DNA from: Pectinophora gossypiella
Lineage: Eukaryota > Arthropoda > Insecta > Lepidoptera > Gelechiidae
Direction: 5' to 3'
Assembly (NCBI RefSeq): GCF_024362695.1
Contig: NC_065408.1
Location: forward strand, 1,550,001-1,614,000
Length of the DNA: 64,000 bases
The position numbers and the translations under genes were made by a program. How positions within the stretch are numbered: position 1 is the stretch's first letter; each line of letters begins with the position of its first letter. Shown piece after piece: positions 10,862 to 21,705 of this stretch. Under the pieces are notes generated by a model, which ran no database searches, had not been told where the DNA came from, and worked only from the letters and a program-made list of their open reading frames with translations.

Positions 10862-11261
10862 AATAAGAAAATATTTAAAAAAATAATTACTGGATAGTTA
10901 TCGTTAAATGATAAACTACCATTTCCGATATATTTCATATTTTATTGTTACAGCTTTCAAGTAGCCAGTAGTGTATGTTCCAAATATGAATTCAAATTCA
11001 TAAAGGCGAATAAAATACGCTAAAAACATGGCGCTGACCCAATTAATTACCTCCAAGGAAACAGTTTGCGCTTTTTAATGATATTAACGATTTTCCTTAA
11101 GTTTACTTTGAGCTTAAAATGTTTGATTTATAATTAAACTAGCAAATTATTTTTCCTTTTATTCTTATCCAACTAGGTACCTACCATAATATTATAGAAA
11201 TTTAATTTTATCGGCAATAGACCAAAATAATTCCTTACTTATTTAAATTACGAAAATTAAA
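10862..11261. other. No gene seen
   Basis: Very AT-rich non-coding DNA. Confidence 0.4.
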
Positions 11262-11405
11262 TCATGAAGGTTCGTCACATTAAGAGCGTGAATTGTGATC
11301 TTTAATGATCCAGAAACGAATTTATAGTACCTATAACTACTACTACTGGTACTATAAATTCGTTTCGTCACAATTCACGCTCTTAATGTCACGAACCTTC
11401 ATGAA
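11262..11405. repeat. Near-perfect foldback (~140 bp)
   Basis: The left arm 'tcatgaaggttcgt', 'attaagagcgtgaattgtga', 'aaacgaatttatagtacc' is repeated inverted as 'ggtactataaattcgttt', 'tcacaattcacgctcttaat', 'acgaaccttcatga'. The only sizeable asymmetry is ~14 bp (11299-11313) present in the left arm. The loop is ~16 bp. It could be a MITE or a hairpin-forming transcript. Confidence 0.85.
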
Positions 11406-12159
11406 AGTGAGTAGAAAGTAAGAGAGAATACTATGGAAGGATAACGAACGTGGATTAGGTTGTTTATGGTATAAATTTAGGATGGTTAAAGAATAGGACG
11501 GAGGAAAGTTTTTAAAAATATAAAATCTATTATTAGATTGGGATCGGAATGTGACGGGCATTTGTTTTTTTTGACAGCAAAAAATTTGATCTGAAGTTCC
11601 TTTTTTGAAATACAGACGGTTTTTTTTCAAATTCCCAAGGGACATGGAGTCACAAATATTGCACGCGAGCGAAGTCTCGGGGTCTCTAGTTTTCTTTATC
11701 TAGGTCTAGACATAAAAGAAACAATAACATACTACATAAGAGTTGCGGCCTGAGAATCGTAAGTTAGTATGACACTATAATAAAATCAAAAGCGCTGAAT
11801 CGAGTGTAAGTCGGAATGCACACAAACTTAAACGTTAAAAAATATGCCGGATCCAGAACTGAGTATAATCAGCTTTTAAAAATACCTAAAACATAAGCCG
11901 ACGACTACGTCACAATTGGAGTAGTCAGAAGTAAATCTATCGCAAGATGAACTGAGTACACTGATGTTCCATTCCCAAGAATGCCCAAAGTGCAAATGTT
12001 TCCGTTGTAAACTCTTTAATAGTAAAAAAACTGGCTGCCTTTCTTTTTCAAATTGTTCTTTTTTCGTCTTATGTGCCTAAAAGTTACGTAATGAGGCTCT
12101 TTTTACATACCTAAGTTTGCGCCTTTTTACTGCCAGGTACTTTCCCATACAACATCACT
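11406..12159. other. No gene seen
   Basis: Non-coding. A 97-codon minus-strand frame (11352-11645) begins in the foldback and is low complexity afterwards; I do not accept it as a gene. Confidence 0.4.
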
Positions 12160-12290
12160 GACTGAATACACCTCACCGAGCTTTCTGTTAGACCAACGTG
12201 ATAGGTGGGGGCCCTACCACCGCATAAACATACGTAATGGTCGAGCCAACTGTGTTAGTGAAAACTGTACTTGAGATAAATGAATGACTC
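12160..12290 (+). repeat. Family M dispersed repeat
   Basis: 'tctgttagaccaacgtgata', 'aatggtcgagccaactgtgt' and 'agtgaaaactg' recur in the same order at 29048-29160 and 47425-47535. It ends around 'gataaatgaatgactca'. No ORF; possibly a SINE or LINE 3' end. Confidence 0.6.
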
Positions 12291-12589
12291 ATTGGTGAAC
12301 CACACGACCACAGTGACTTTTAAAAACACACGTAAATTAAAAATAAACATGTGCTTTACAAATGATGTGCTAAAACACTTACAATCATCTTTTCGACGCT
12401 ATCTAGTTTTGTATTTAATAAATTATTTTAATAGTCCCATTAGTTTCAACTTCAAAAAGATTTTTCTTTGACGCTTTTTATTAATAGTTTTAATACTGAG
12501 GAAATAAGTAATGTCCTATGACATGAATATTTACAGAAACACGGTTATTTATAGAGAATATAATACTTTTATGTTTGTAAATATTGCGT

Positions 12590-12865
12590 GAGTTTTGCCT
12601 CTCATTTTGATGTCGCAGGTACGAATCCAGCACAGGCCAAAACAATGATTGTCGAATTTGTTTTCGGATTCATGTTTGGATCGTAAATGATTATCACGTG
12701 CTCAGCGGTGAAGGAAAACATCGTGAGGAGACCCACATTCCTGAAAAATGCATTTGCGGAGGTAGGTGACCTAACCTGTATTGGGCTGGTTTACCCTTCG
12801 CGGGTTGGAAGGTCGGACAGGCAGACGCTTCTGTAAAAAATCGGACCTGTTGAATCTTCAGAACT
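12590..12865 (+). mobile_element. S2 SINE
   Basis: Promoter-like head with B box 'ggtacgaatcc', then the body 'aatgattatcacgtgctcag', 'aggaaaacatcgtgagga', 'gcatttgcggaggtaggtga', and an end near 'cttcaga'. It lacks the first ~25 bp seen at 40914. Confidence 0.75.
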
Positions 12866-12870
12866 GAGTA

Positions 12871-13310
12871 TAAAAAATAAAATTTTTAACAAAAAAAAAC
12901 CGACTTCAAACGCAAAACTAAAAAGCAATAAATAAATTTACTTCGCACAAAGTAATTAGTACGTATTTTCAATTAGTTAATTATTTTATAAATCTGAAGC
13001 CGGTGCCAAGGAAATGCTACAACGAAGTACCGATTCATATATTTTTCAATACTGATTGTTTTGTAATTTTTTGTTTGACATTGTTTTGTAATTGCTTTGA
13101 TATAGGTATTAAACAATATTGTGTGTACATAGTAATTTGATATTGTAGTAGGGTTGTTGTAGCATTTACTTGGCACCGACTTCAGAATTATAAAATAATT
13201 AACTAATTGAAAATACGTACTAATTACTTTGTGCGAAGTAAATTTATTTATTGCTTTTTAGTTTTGCGTTTGAAGTCGGTTTTTTTTGTTAAAAATTTTA
13301 TTTTATTTTA
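12871..13310. repeat. Long inverted repeat with ACCGACTTC arms
   Basis: Arms of ~155-160 bp (12871-13030 and ~13152-13310) are nearly exact inverse copies: 'accgacttcaaacgcaaaac', 'aataaatttacttcgcacaa' and 'gtacgtattttcaattagtt' on the left recur inverted on the right. The spacer is ~120 bp. The minus-strand frame 12973-13176 runs across the spacer and is not a gene. Confidence 0.85.
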
Positions 13311-13383
13311 CGATTTTAAGTGATGGTTAGACCGAGCAAGGATGCAGACATTATTAGTAGTGATCACAATTATTATTGATGAA

Positions 13384-13623
13384 CATGTTTACACACACAC
13401 ACACACACTCACACACGCGATAACGCACACGAGCACACGCGCACGTACACACGCACACACACAGACACACGCGCACACACACACACACACACACACACGC
13501 GCACACACACGCACACACACACACACATGTGTATGTGTACATACACACATGTGGTTGTCAGTGGAAGCTGCTATCATACACACTCACTCATACATATAGA
13601 TACAGTAGATTTCGCGTGGTTCG

Positions 13624-13654
<31 letters not shown>

Positions 13655-13781
13655 GCGCGCGCACACACACGCACACACACACACATGTGTATGTGTACAT
13701 ACACACATGTGGTTGTCAGTGGAAGCTGCTATCGTACACACTCACGCATACATATAGATACAGTAGATTTCGCGTGGTTCG

Positions 13782-13812
<31 letters not shown>

Positions 13813-14090
13813 GCGCGTACACACACGCACACACACGCACACACACACACACATGTGTATGTGTACATACACACATGTGGTTGTCAGTGGAAGCTGCTAT
13901 CATACACACTCACGCATACATATAGATACAGTAGATTTCGCGTGGTTCGCTCGCACACACACACACACACACACGCACACACACACACATGTGTATGTGT
14001 ACATACACACATGTGGTTGTCAGTGGAAGCTGCTATCATACACACTCACGCATACATATAGATACAGTAGATTTCGCGTGGTTCGCTCGC
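13384..14090. repeat. CA-rich satellite, four units with shared spacer
   Basis: Variable (CA)n runs alternate with a constant spacer: near-palindrome 'cacatgtgtatgtgtacata', 'gtggttgtcagtggaagctg', then 'agtagatttcgcgtggttcg'. 'ttcgctcg' marks unit ends at 13620, 13778, 13946 and 14082, so periods are 158, 168 and 136 bp, differing mainly in CA length. Open frames of up to 222 codons here are periodicity artefacts. Confidence 0.9.
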
Positions 14091-14109
14091 TGCTAAAGCA
14101 GCTCGCGTG

Positions 14110-15060
14110 TCCTGTTTATTCGAAACTGTCCCTCTTCGTATGGCGGCCATCTTGTTTTTCCGCCACTTTGTTCTTTTTCACCGGCGACAGAATTTGACCA
14201 AGATTAAAATGGGTGTCGTGGAAACAAACAAAATCCAGGTGCAATAGGTTTGCCAGGCCGTAGGATGTCTCCCTGATTGGGAGCAGTTTTCAAAGATGAC
14301 GTTCCGATCACACGCCTATACATCATTTTTACCCCCAAGACATTTTCTGGAAAAACAAAATTTTGTATGGCGGCCATCTTGTTTTTTCGCCATTTTGTAT
14401 TTTTTTCACCGGCCATTAAATTCGACCAAGATTTAAATAGGTTTCGTGAAAAAAAAATTGGTTCAGGTGTGATAGTTTCGCCAGGCCGTAGGGTGTCACC
14501 CTGATGCGGAGCAGTTTTCGAAAATCGGGAAGTATTTCCATACTTAACATGACGATCCGACCACAACCCCGATATATATTTTATATCCCGAGACATTTTC
14601 TGAAAAAACAAAATTGTGTATGGCGGCCATCTTGTTTTTCCGCCATTTTGTTTTTTTTTTACGCGCTATGGAATTTGACCAAGATTTAAATAAGTGCTCT
14701 GAAAGAAATATTGGTTCACGTGCGATAGTTTTGCCAGGCCGTAGAGTATCTCTCTGATGCGGAGCAGTTTTTGGTGATCAGAAAGTATTTCCGTACTCTA
14801 CATGACGTTTTGAGTAAGCGCCCCATACATTATTTTTACCCAAACGGGCTTCTTCCAAAATCGACAAAATTTTGTATGGCGGCCATCTTTTTTTTCCGCC
14901 ATTTTGTTTTTTTGCACCGGCGATTGGATTTGATCAAGATTTAAATACGTTTCGTGAAAGAAAAATTGCTCCAGGTTGTATAGTTTTGCCAGGCCATAGG
15001 GTATCTCCCTGATGCTGACCAGTTTTCGAAGGCCGGGAAGTTTTCCCGAAGCCTAAAGAT
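14110..15060. repeat. Tandem repeat, about four ~250-bp units
   Basis: 'gtatggcggccatctt' recurs at 14138, 14365, 14618 and 14874 (spacings 227, 253, 256). Each is followed by 'cgccattttg' and 'gaccaagatt', then 'ttgccaggccgta' (last unit 'ccata') and 'cagtttt'. The units have diverged. Frames on both strands are by-products. Confidence 0.85.
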
Positions 15061-15299
15061 CGATCCGATCAATATGACTTTACAAACGCACTAGTCGCTG
15101 CTACGATTTTTGAAAATTCCCCTCGATTTCTCTGGTCTTCCATCATCAGATCCTGACTTCCTTGACATGGGACCCCCTTGGGTATATCTCCTTTCAAACA
15201 AAAAAATAATTATCAAAATCGGTTCATATACGACGAAGATATGCCCGAACAAACATAAAAAAAAAAAAACCTCCTCCTCCTTTTTTGAAGTCGGTAAAA
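15061..15299. repeat. Transposon end ('gaagtcggt' terminus)
   Basis: Ends 'ttttttgaagtcggtaaaaa', the inverse of 'aaaaaccgacttcaaa' at 12896, after 'acctcctcctcc'. This may make 12.87-15.30 kb one composite element enclosing both tandem arrays. No ORF in the 240 bp looks like a protein. Confidence 0.5.
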
Positions 15300-16097
15300 A
15301 ACACAAAATGTCTTTAGATGTTGTTTTCCCGTGTGTATCGTAGATTGTGTGCGATTGCGATTGTGCGATTGTGTCCCATTTAATCAACATGATTTAACAG
15401 GATGCGGTTACATAAGGATATGACAGGATGGTGACACATTTAAAGTCAGGACAAATTTAAGGGGCACAGGTGAACGTCAGGACCGCCTATGTAAACTAAC
15501 TCACGACCAGTAACATAGGTACACGGTTTTATTACCTGAATATGTGTCACGACTTTATTAAGTATTTTGAATTTGGAACTGGTATATATTATTTCTTTTG
15601 TATTTATTTTTGATTTTTTCTTTTTACAACGGGATCGTTTTCCCGCCTTTTTGTAAGGCGGCGGGAATTTTGTTCGGTTGCGGGAATCTGCTATGTAGAC
15701 TAAAGTTGGAGAGTTAACATTGTTTATGAAAATATAACATTATTCAAGAGAATTGCTGTATTGTTTGATTTACGAGCACCTCCCCAACTGAGAGCAGTAG
15801 TATTATCACAAAGTTATTTTGATGATTTTGATGATTATAGCAGAAAATGACGTTTCATTAATAAAGTTTTATTACGATTATAGGTAAATGAGGTTAACTT
15901 ATAGGTAAACGACTTTTTTCTTGTTTGATTGTTAATCGCAGTCCGCCCTTGTCAAAAAAAACAATATATAAAAAATTAAAAAAAGAAGAAGAAGATATAA
16001 AGTTGTTAAAAAAAATAAAAAATTACAACTAATGAGAGACATTCCAGGCTACGTTCGCCAAAAACGATATATATTATATTATATGGCGTTGTATAGC
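15300..16097. other. No gene seen
   Basis: Non-coding and AT-rich. 'gattttgatgattatagc' and a poly-A-rich stretch at 15950-16020 are the only local features. Confidence 0.4.
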
Positions 16098-16345
16098 TTT
16101 TACACGTTCATCTGCTTGTCTTCCCGGGCATGTCGTAAAAACCGACAGAGGGATTGTGTCCTCTAACATGATGGACTAATGTTATGGGCGATAGGCTGAT
16201 CCCTTATCACCATACGGTTCATCATATCCAGCTTACGACATCGTATCAACAGTGGCTGCAAGTTGTCTTTGATTACTTGTGGCTCTGCCCACCCCATTAG
16301 GGATAACGGGCGTGAGTTTATGTATGTATGTGTATAGCTTTAACG
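16098..16345 (+). repeat. Family E repeat (SINE- or LINE-3'-like)
   Basis: Body 'cttcccgggcatgtcgtaaa', 'gggattgtgtcctctaac', 'ggcgataggctgatccctta', 'gtttatgtatgtatgtgtat' tail. Copies are at 17470, 27190, 30258 (minus), 40535, 61224 (minus) and 63905. The tail 'gcgtgagtttatgtatgtat' is shared with the LINE remnant at 5206. Confidence 0.7.
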
Positions 16346-16414
16346 TAATAATTATCTATTTTCTCATTACTTATAATTATTCCAAAATACAATGTTATAG
16401 CTGAAGCATATACT

Positions 16415-16650
16415 TATACAAGTAATTTTATTGTTGCTTGATATTTGGATCACATTATGTATAGAATTATGTTACTGCCTATATTGCTTCTCTTTATTTT
16501 GGTCAGAATTAAATTTATTTTGGGTGTAATAAAAAGGGTCATCATTTATACCCAAAAACAAAGATAAATGATGCGTATGCCTGTTATCCATGAAATTAAA
16601 ATGTTAAACGTAGGAAAATCTGTACAGTGCCATCTATGTTACGACTTATC
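16415..16650 (-). repeat. Family P dispersed repeat, copy 2
   Basis: Inverted relative to 1320-1545: 'tgcttgatattt', 'tttatacccaaaaacaaaga', 'gttatccatgaaattaaaat' and 'gtacagtgcca' each have counterparts there. Confidence 0.55.
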
Positions 16651-17469
16651 GATTTATGTATGAGGACTGTTTGACTTCACGACACGTCCGATAGAGCGAA
16701 GTGGAAGAGAAGGAAGAAACCAGACCCTACCATCAGATGGGAATAATAAATGCCAAGGAGAGAGAGAGATGGACTGTTTGACTTTAGATTAATTCTAGTA
16801 TTGCGTAGAATAGCGGAAGCCAAAGTTTTCCTGGCCTGAGTTGCACATCAATGTCAGACCGCAGTCACTTTTGATTGGCTTCTCAATGTATCTTAAAGCT
16901 AGTCAGCCCCCTTTATAGACAGACATTAATCTGAACCGTCGTTTTCCTCAACGCCCCTAAAACAATACAGTGGAAATTGAAAGACCATGCTCCTATTGAC
17001 ATCAGAAATCCATTTGGGAAAAGCAATATAGCTTTGGCTTTTACGACATACTTTTGTCACATTTTAACGTTGATTTTTTTTACTTTTGTGTGTACAATGA
17101 CAGCGAATGAAAATCATAGAACGCGTTCAGATATTTTGAAGAATCCCGGGTATGAAAACTATTTCAGGCGGTGGGGGCCCACCTGCCACCATACACTTCC
17201 CCATTCATCTTAACCTTTAAGTATGGACGTTATTTTTTCTTAACACCACTACGGACGTGGAGAGTCACAGGCATAATGCACACACATTTTTTGGGGAATT
17301 TGATATATAAGACCACTGTACGGGACACGTCCGAACATAACCTTATGCTGAGGCGGCGACCTACATTTAGGCGCCGCGCGATATTGTAAGTTAGCTATAA
17401 TTAGTGTGCAATAAAACTACACAGTGACAATACGTTTGTTTACTTTCTCAACCCTAACTTTATGTGAAC
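16651..17469. other. No gene seen
   Basis: Short frames at 16977-17213 and 17171-17389 show no recognisable domain and overlap each other. No repeat was matched. Confidence 0.35.
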
Positions 17470-17690
17470 TTTATAGAACACGTTCAGCTGCTTCTCTTCC
17501 CGGGCATGTCGTAAAAACCGACGGAGGGATTGTGTCCTCTAACATGATCCCTTGTCACCATAAGGTTCATCATATCCATCTTTGGATTTCGTATCAACGG
17601 TGGCTGCAGGTTGTCTTTGATTACTTGTGGCTCTGCCCACCCCATTGGGGATTGCGGGCGTGAGTTTATGTATGTATGTATGTAACTTTA
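17470..17690 (+). repeat. Family E repeat
   Basis: Near-consensus copy with ~30 bp deleted after 'ctctaacatgat'. It ends 'gggcgtgagtttatgtatgt' with (TATG)n. Confidence 0.75.
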
Positions 17691-18058
17691 TGTGCACTTG
17701 ACAACAAACTTCAACTTAACCAACTTTACGATATATGGGCTACAAACTGTGGCTCATACAACCACTTTAAAACCGTCTGAATATTAAAGTTATAGGATTT
17801 CGCAGTAAAATTACGTGCTTATATAATCAACTATCGTTTCATTTCAAAAATTTTGGCACTTTTCAGTCTAAATCTACTTAGGTTATATTTTTAGGTATTA
17901 AAAACAGCTAAACTTATTCTTGTAACGAAATGAATCTATGTTTTTTTCAAAATGTTATATATAAAAAACACAAAACACCTACTTCAGGGAACAAACATAA
18001 AAAAAACGACAATGGACGTGTAGTCTGACAGGCTCCAGTCAATATTTTGATTGTCATT
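17691..18058. other. No gene seen
   Basis: AT-rich non-coding DNA. Confidence 0.4.
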
Positions 18059-18338
18059 CATCACCAGCCCATTAACGTCCCCACTGCTGGGGCACGGGCC
18101 TTCCCTATGGATGGATAGGGAGATCGGGCCTTAAACCACCAAGCGGATTGGTGGTTATTAACGACTTCTAATGCAGCCGGGATCAACGGCCTAACGTGCC
18201 TTCCGAAGCACGGAGGAGCTCGAGATGAACTTACTTTTTTTTTGTGGTCACCCATCCTATGACCGGCCTTTGCGAAAGTTGCTTAACTTGAACAATCGCA
18301 GACCGAGTGCGTTTACCGCTGCGCCACCGAGCTCCTCC
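18059..18338 (-). mobile_element. S4 SINE
   Basis: Full-length reverse copy. The head on the minus strand is 'gaggagctcggtggcgcagc', the B-box region 'tctgcgattgttc', then 'tcctatgaccggcc' (plus strand), and the 3' end 'ccccagcagtggggacgtta'. The (GATGAT)n tail is reduced. Confidence 0.8.
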
Positions 18339-18360
18339 CACGTAATATCACGTAAGTAAT

Positions 18361-18589
18361 GATTGTCATTACTTCCGTACTGTGGGTACAGTTGTCAGCA
18401 CGTGTGGGTACAGTTGTCAGCACGCATCTTAACGAGATCCTAAAAATGTAAACTGTATACATAAGCTGTGGATAATGTAGTTGGTTGCATGTTAAGATAA
18501 ATTTTGTTTTAAGCTATTACAATTTGTAACATTATAATATGTAACTGTTTGTTATCCCAAATAAATAAAAAAAAAAAAAAAAAAAAAAA
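18361..18589 (+). repeat. Retroposed 3' end with long poly(A)
   Basis: An AATAAA-containing stretch runs into ~25 A at 18565-18588. Upstream, 'gtgggtacagttgtcagcac' is directly duplicated (18383 and 18403). It could be a processed transcript or LINE 3' end; no coding part was recognised. Confidence 0.5.
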
Positions 18590-18804
18590 GATATTCATCG
18601 GACGACGTAAAATCTTCCCTCGTTGGTAGTTTTATCACTAAAACAAAAGCTACTGAGCCGCTCAATCGCGAGGAGTGGGGGAAACTAGGTGAAACTAAGA
18701 ACACGAAGAAATCGAGTAGCCTGTGAGATTCCACGTCCATACTTAAAGGTTAAGGTAAGGAACAGCATAAAAACTTGTTCTCACCCCTTACTCCTTAGCA
18801 GCTT

Positions 18805-18908
18805 ACGGTCATTTAAGTCTAAAGTAAGACCCAGAGGGGGTGAGGTCGACACCCGATACGATTTGGTGCGGGGCGGAGTGTTACCGTTCTATACGTATTA
18901 CTATTATT
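18805..18908 (+). repeat. Family G dispersed repeat
   Basis: Good copy: 'aagtaagacccagagggggt', 'gatttggtgcggggcgga', 'gttctatacgtattactatt'. Confidence 0.7.
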
Positions 18909-18914
18909 TGTTAT

Positions 18915-19190
18915 GCGCTGCTGTATAAGTCACCGCGATACCGACCCCGCCGGCGTGGTCGACGATTTCTCTCATTCAGCGCTTATCGCTATCGATCCAC
19001 TAGGGTCGATTAATTCTTTCAAATATTTTCCTCACAGACGACGCCCTGAGCCGAGGTTCGCGCCCAGACACCTCAGGCCTGTTGTCTTAAACGTTGTACC
19101 GGGTGAGAGCCTTCAGCGCTCCGCATTTGTCCGCCCAAGTAGTTAATGCCATTTGCGGCAAATCTACAATAAGTCACGTTAAAATAAAAA
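18915..19190 (-). repeat. Family K repeat
   Basis: Reverse copy of the element at 43805 and 52930. On the minus strand it begins 'tgacttattgtagatttgcc' and runs through 'aacgttgtaccgggtgagag' (plus strand). The frame DTDPAGVVDDF..SALIAIDPLGSIN recurs in other copies. Confidence 0.75.
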
Positions 19191-19499
19191 AAAAGCTGCT
19201 GTATAAGTTTAATATACTTACGGTGCCAAAGTTGCCTTATTTCACGGTACCAAAACCATAAAAATCTATAAAGGACTGTCTAGGAACATCATCTTTATCG
19301 CTTAGGTCTCAATTAAAGCTGTAATGGGTGGTAAATGATGTGGCGTGGACTTCATTACACTGACTTAACGTATATTTTAGTATACCCTTGGTAATAAACA
19401 GGGGTAAATTTGTCTTGGGCATTTTGTCGCGCTGCTAAAGCGATAGCGAGTCGGAAAAAAAAAGTTTCCCTGAGTCTCTCTGGGGTAGGCGGAAGAAAG
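19191..19499. other. No gene seen
   Basis: Non-coding; nothing matched. Confidence 0.35.
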
Positions 19500-19670
19500 G
19501 TCATTCATTGTCCTTTTTTCCAGTGTGTGAGTTGTGTTTTGTGTCTGTTTGCATAATTTATAATAAGGACTTTCTTGGTAGACAATTATTTAAATCTTTC
19601 TATTTCTCTTTTGTTTTGTATTTTGTGTTTCCTGTGTGTGCAATAAAGTATTTGATATGTTCTGTATAGC
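19500..19670 (+). repeat. LINE 3' end
   Basis: 'ctgtgtgtgcaataaagtat' followed by 'ttgatatg', after a T-rich UTR ('ttctcttttgttttgtattt'). Similar ends occur at 33420-33490 and 45120-45175. Confidence 0.5.
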
Positions 19671-19795
19671 GGACAAGTACCTTCATTCATTTTTTGACAA
19701 TATTTTTTGGCATTGATAGAATTTTGTGAAATTCAACAATTTTTTTTTTCATTCGGCACATGCCATGTCTCATGCAAGGACTACTAAGTTACATC

Positions 19796-19966
19796 AGTAA
19801 GCTGAAACCAGGTTCAACGGCTTAACGTGCCTTCCGGATCATCTTACTTTCGGACAATCAGGTGATGCCTGTAGCCTGTAATGTCCTAACCAAATTAGGG
19901 ATCACAATGTGATTTGTACCCTCCGGGATTCGAGCCCAACGCTCAACTACTGGGCCACAGAGGCCG
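19796..19966 (-). mobile_element. S1 SINE, 3'-truncated copy
   Basis: Contains the tRNA-like head ('cgggattcgagccc', 'actgggccacagaggcc') and the body 'cggacaatcaggtgatgcct'. The (GAA)n-side half is missing. Confidence 0.7.
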
Positions 19967-20389
19967 GTATTTTTTTTTTTGATTAAGTGTATGGAAAAGT
20001 TTATGGTGACCGTAAAGACGTGAAAATTCAACAAAACTACTTTCACGTTTATAATATTAGTAAGGATATGCTAGCATGATAGACGTGTATAGGAACATAG
20101 TGATATTTCAACGTTAAATTAATTACAAATTGTAGCCAACCCGAGAACCTCACATTCCTATCATAACACAAGTGAAATTAATGTAATTCAAAATTTCTAG
20201 CTCTTCATTGTAGCCCCAAGGTATCTTTAAGGGTCGGGCTTCCCTTATCTCCAGTGAGTTCTAATAAGGGACATCTGTGAGTCTGTTAAGTATATGATGT
20301 AACCTATTCGATACCGCTCCTAGACTTAGGCCTTCCCGTAATTCTCCTAAAAGTGAAAACAAACATTCCGAGGCATGAAATCAGAAATC

Positions 20390-20559
20390 AGAATCATTTA
20401 TTAAACGTAATTATCATGGATTAACTTGTTGAAGGTCAATGTAACATTTTTGAATTTACGTCAAGGTGTTATGGCTGAGGAGAAGAAATGACAAGAAACT
20501 GTAACAGCAACACTCAACAATCTTTTAAATCCATGAGGGTACATTACAAGTTATTTAAT
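20390..20559 (-). repeat. Family L LINE 3'UTR
   Basis: 'aatcagaatcatttattaaa', 'acttgttgaaggtcaatgta' and 'ggtgttatggctgagga' are the reverse of 29890-30005. Confidence 0.65.
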
Positions 20560-20735
20560 AACTAGTAATCGTTACATGAGCCATGTCAGGGGCCTTTGGC
20601 GTCTCAATAATAACCCTGACACCAGGGTTGATGAGGTTGCTAATTCACCTCATAACCCACACGATAGAAGATTTTCTTATGTTGTTTGTCTTGTATTTAC
20701 TTTATGTTCCTTCCAATAAAGTTTTTTATTATTAT
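20560..20735 (+). repeat. S1 SINE tail fragment joined to a LINE 3' end
   Basis: 'gagccatgtcaggggccttt' to 'cccacacgatagaaga' is the S1 3' half. It is followed directly by 'ccttccaataaagtttttta' and (TTA)n, a different LINE 3' end. A 95-codon frame spans the join and is spurious. Confidence 0.6.
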
Positions 20736-20739
20736 TTAA

Positions 20740-21385
20740 TAGGAAAACAATATATACGAGTACATCCTTATGGTTCTCTATTTTTACGCATAAATTTTTA
20801 TGTAATAATTTACCATGGCATAATGTTACTTGTCCTATTATTAGTTACGCATAGTATTAATTTATCATAACTTTTTAAGCTTAATTTTGAAACTCATAAC
20901 TACTATAAGCATAATAATTAATGACAATAAAGATATATAAGCATAAAAATTATACTCCGAATAAGAAAAGTTTTGGCACAACTTTGAACATTTCCGAAAC
21001 TTACTTTTTCCTTGGCTGCATTTGGTTCATGATTGTGACTTTTTTATATTTTTGACTCTATTTCATGCTGTTGGTCATCATTCAGCATACTTTTCGTGTG
21101 TAAGATAAACATGCTGGCGACGTAGGGGTGGCCCGAGGGCCACCCCCGCCGCACCCTAACCTACTGTTATGCCTTGTAAAAATTATGACAAATCACTATT
21201 ATTCTAAAAAGGAATTATGGATACCTATTTATATGCGAAAAAATATTAGTCCAAAAATAAGTTATACCTAACAAACCAGTATTCTTAGATGTTATTATGG
21301 GAAAGTACTATTATGCTTAAAAACGTTATGCGAAAAGGATTATGATAATTAAAATTATGACAAAACCATTTATGCATTTTAAGAG
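20740..21385. repeat. Word-repetitive element around a GC-rich hairpin
   Basis: Around the hairpin 'ggggtggcccgagggccacc' (21126-21145) lie many short words of the type CATAAT, ATTATG and TTATG(C). They are irregularly spaced and in opposite senses on the two sides: mostly CATAA- before, ATTATG- after. This is probably one unclassified non-coding element. Confidence 0.55.
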
Positions 21386-21705
21386 AATCCCCATCCTTAT
21401 ATGGTAACCTTATATAGGTTTAAGCTGTTCCACTTTAAGTTAGCGAAGGTTCCTGAATTAGAAACCAACTCAGTTGGTCGAGTTCTGGGAACGCCGGAGG
21501 GTTTGTGAATTAAACACCTGTTTACATAATATATGTGTCCTGTTCCTGACCATGTTTACAATGGCATACGAATATAAAAGTTTTAATATGATTTTTAAAT
21601 TCGAAATGAAATGAACCTTTTCAGAGCCCTGTCTTATATAATCAAAGAATATAACAACTACATTATAAAAATGAAGTTATAATAGATTCTGCCCTAACTC
21701 TACGT
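21386..21705. other. No gene seen
   Basis: AT-rich non-coding DNA. Confidence 0.4.

Noticed and set aside
13354..14061. Open frames up to 222 codons in the CA-rich block
   Set aside because: Pure dinucleotide-repeat translation (His-Thr or Cys-Val) in several frames and both strands; an artefact of the satellite.
13384..15060. CRISPR array
   Set aside because: Unit structure is satellite-like, repeats are long and diverged, and the context is a eukaryotic genome.
16977..17389. Small host exons
   Set aside because: Overlapping short frames with no domain, no splice-site pattern I could defend and no conservation evidence in the window.
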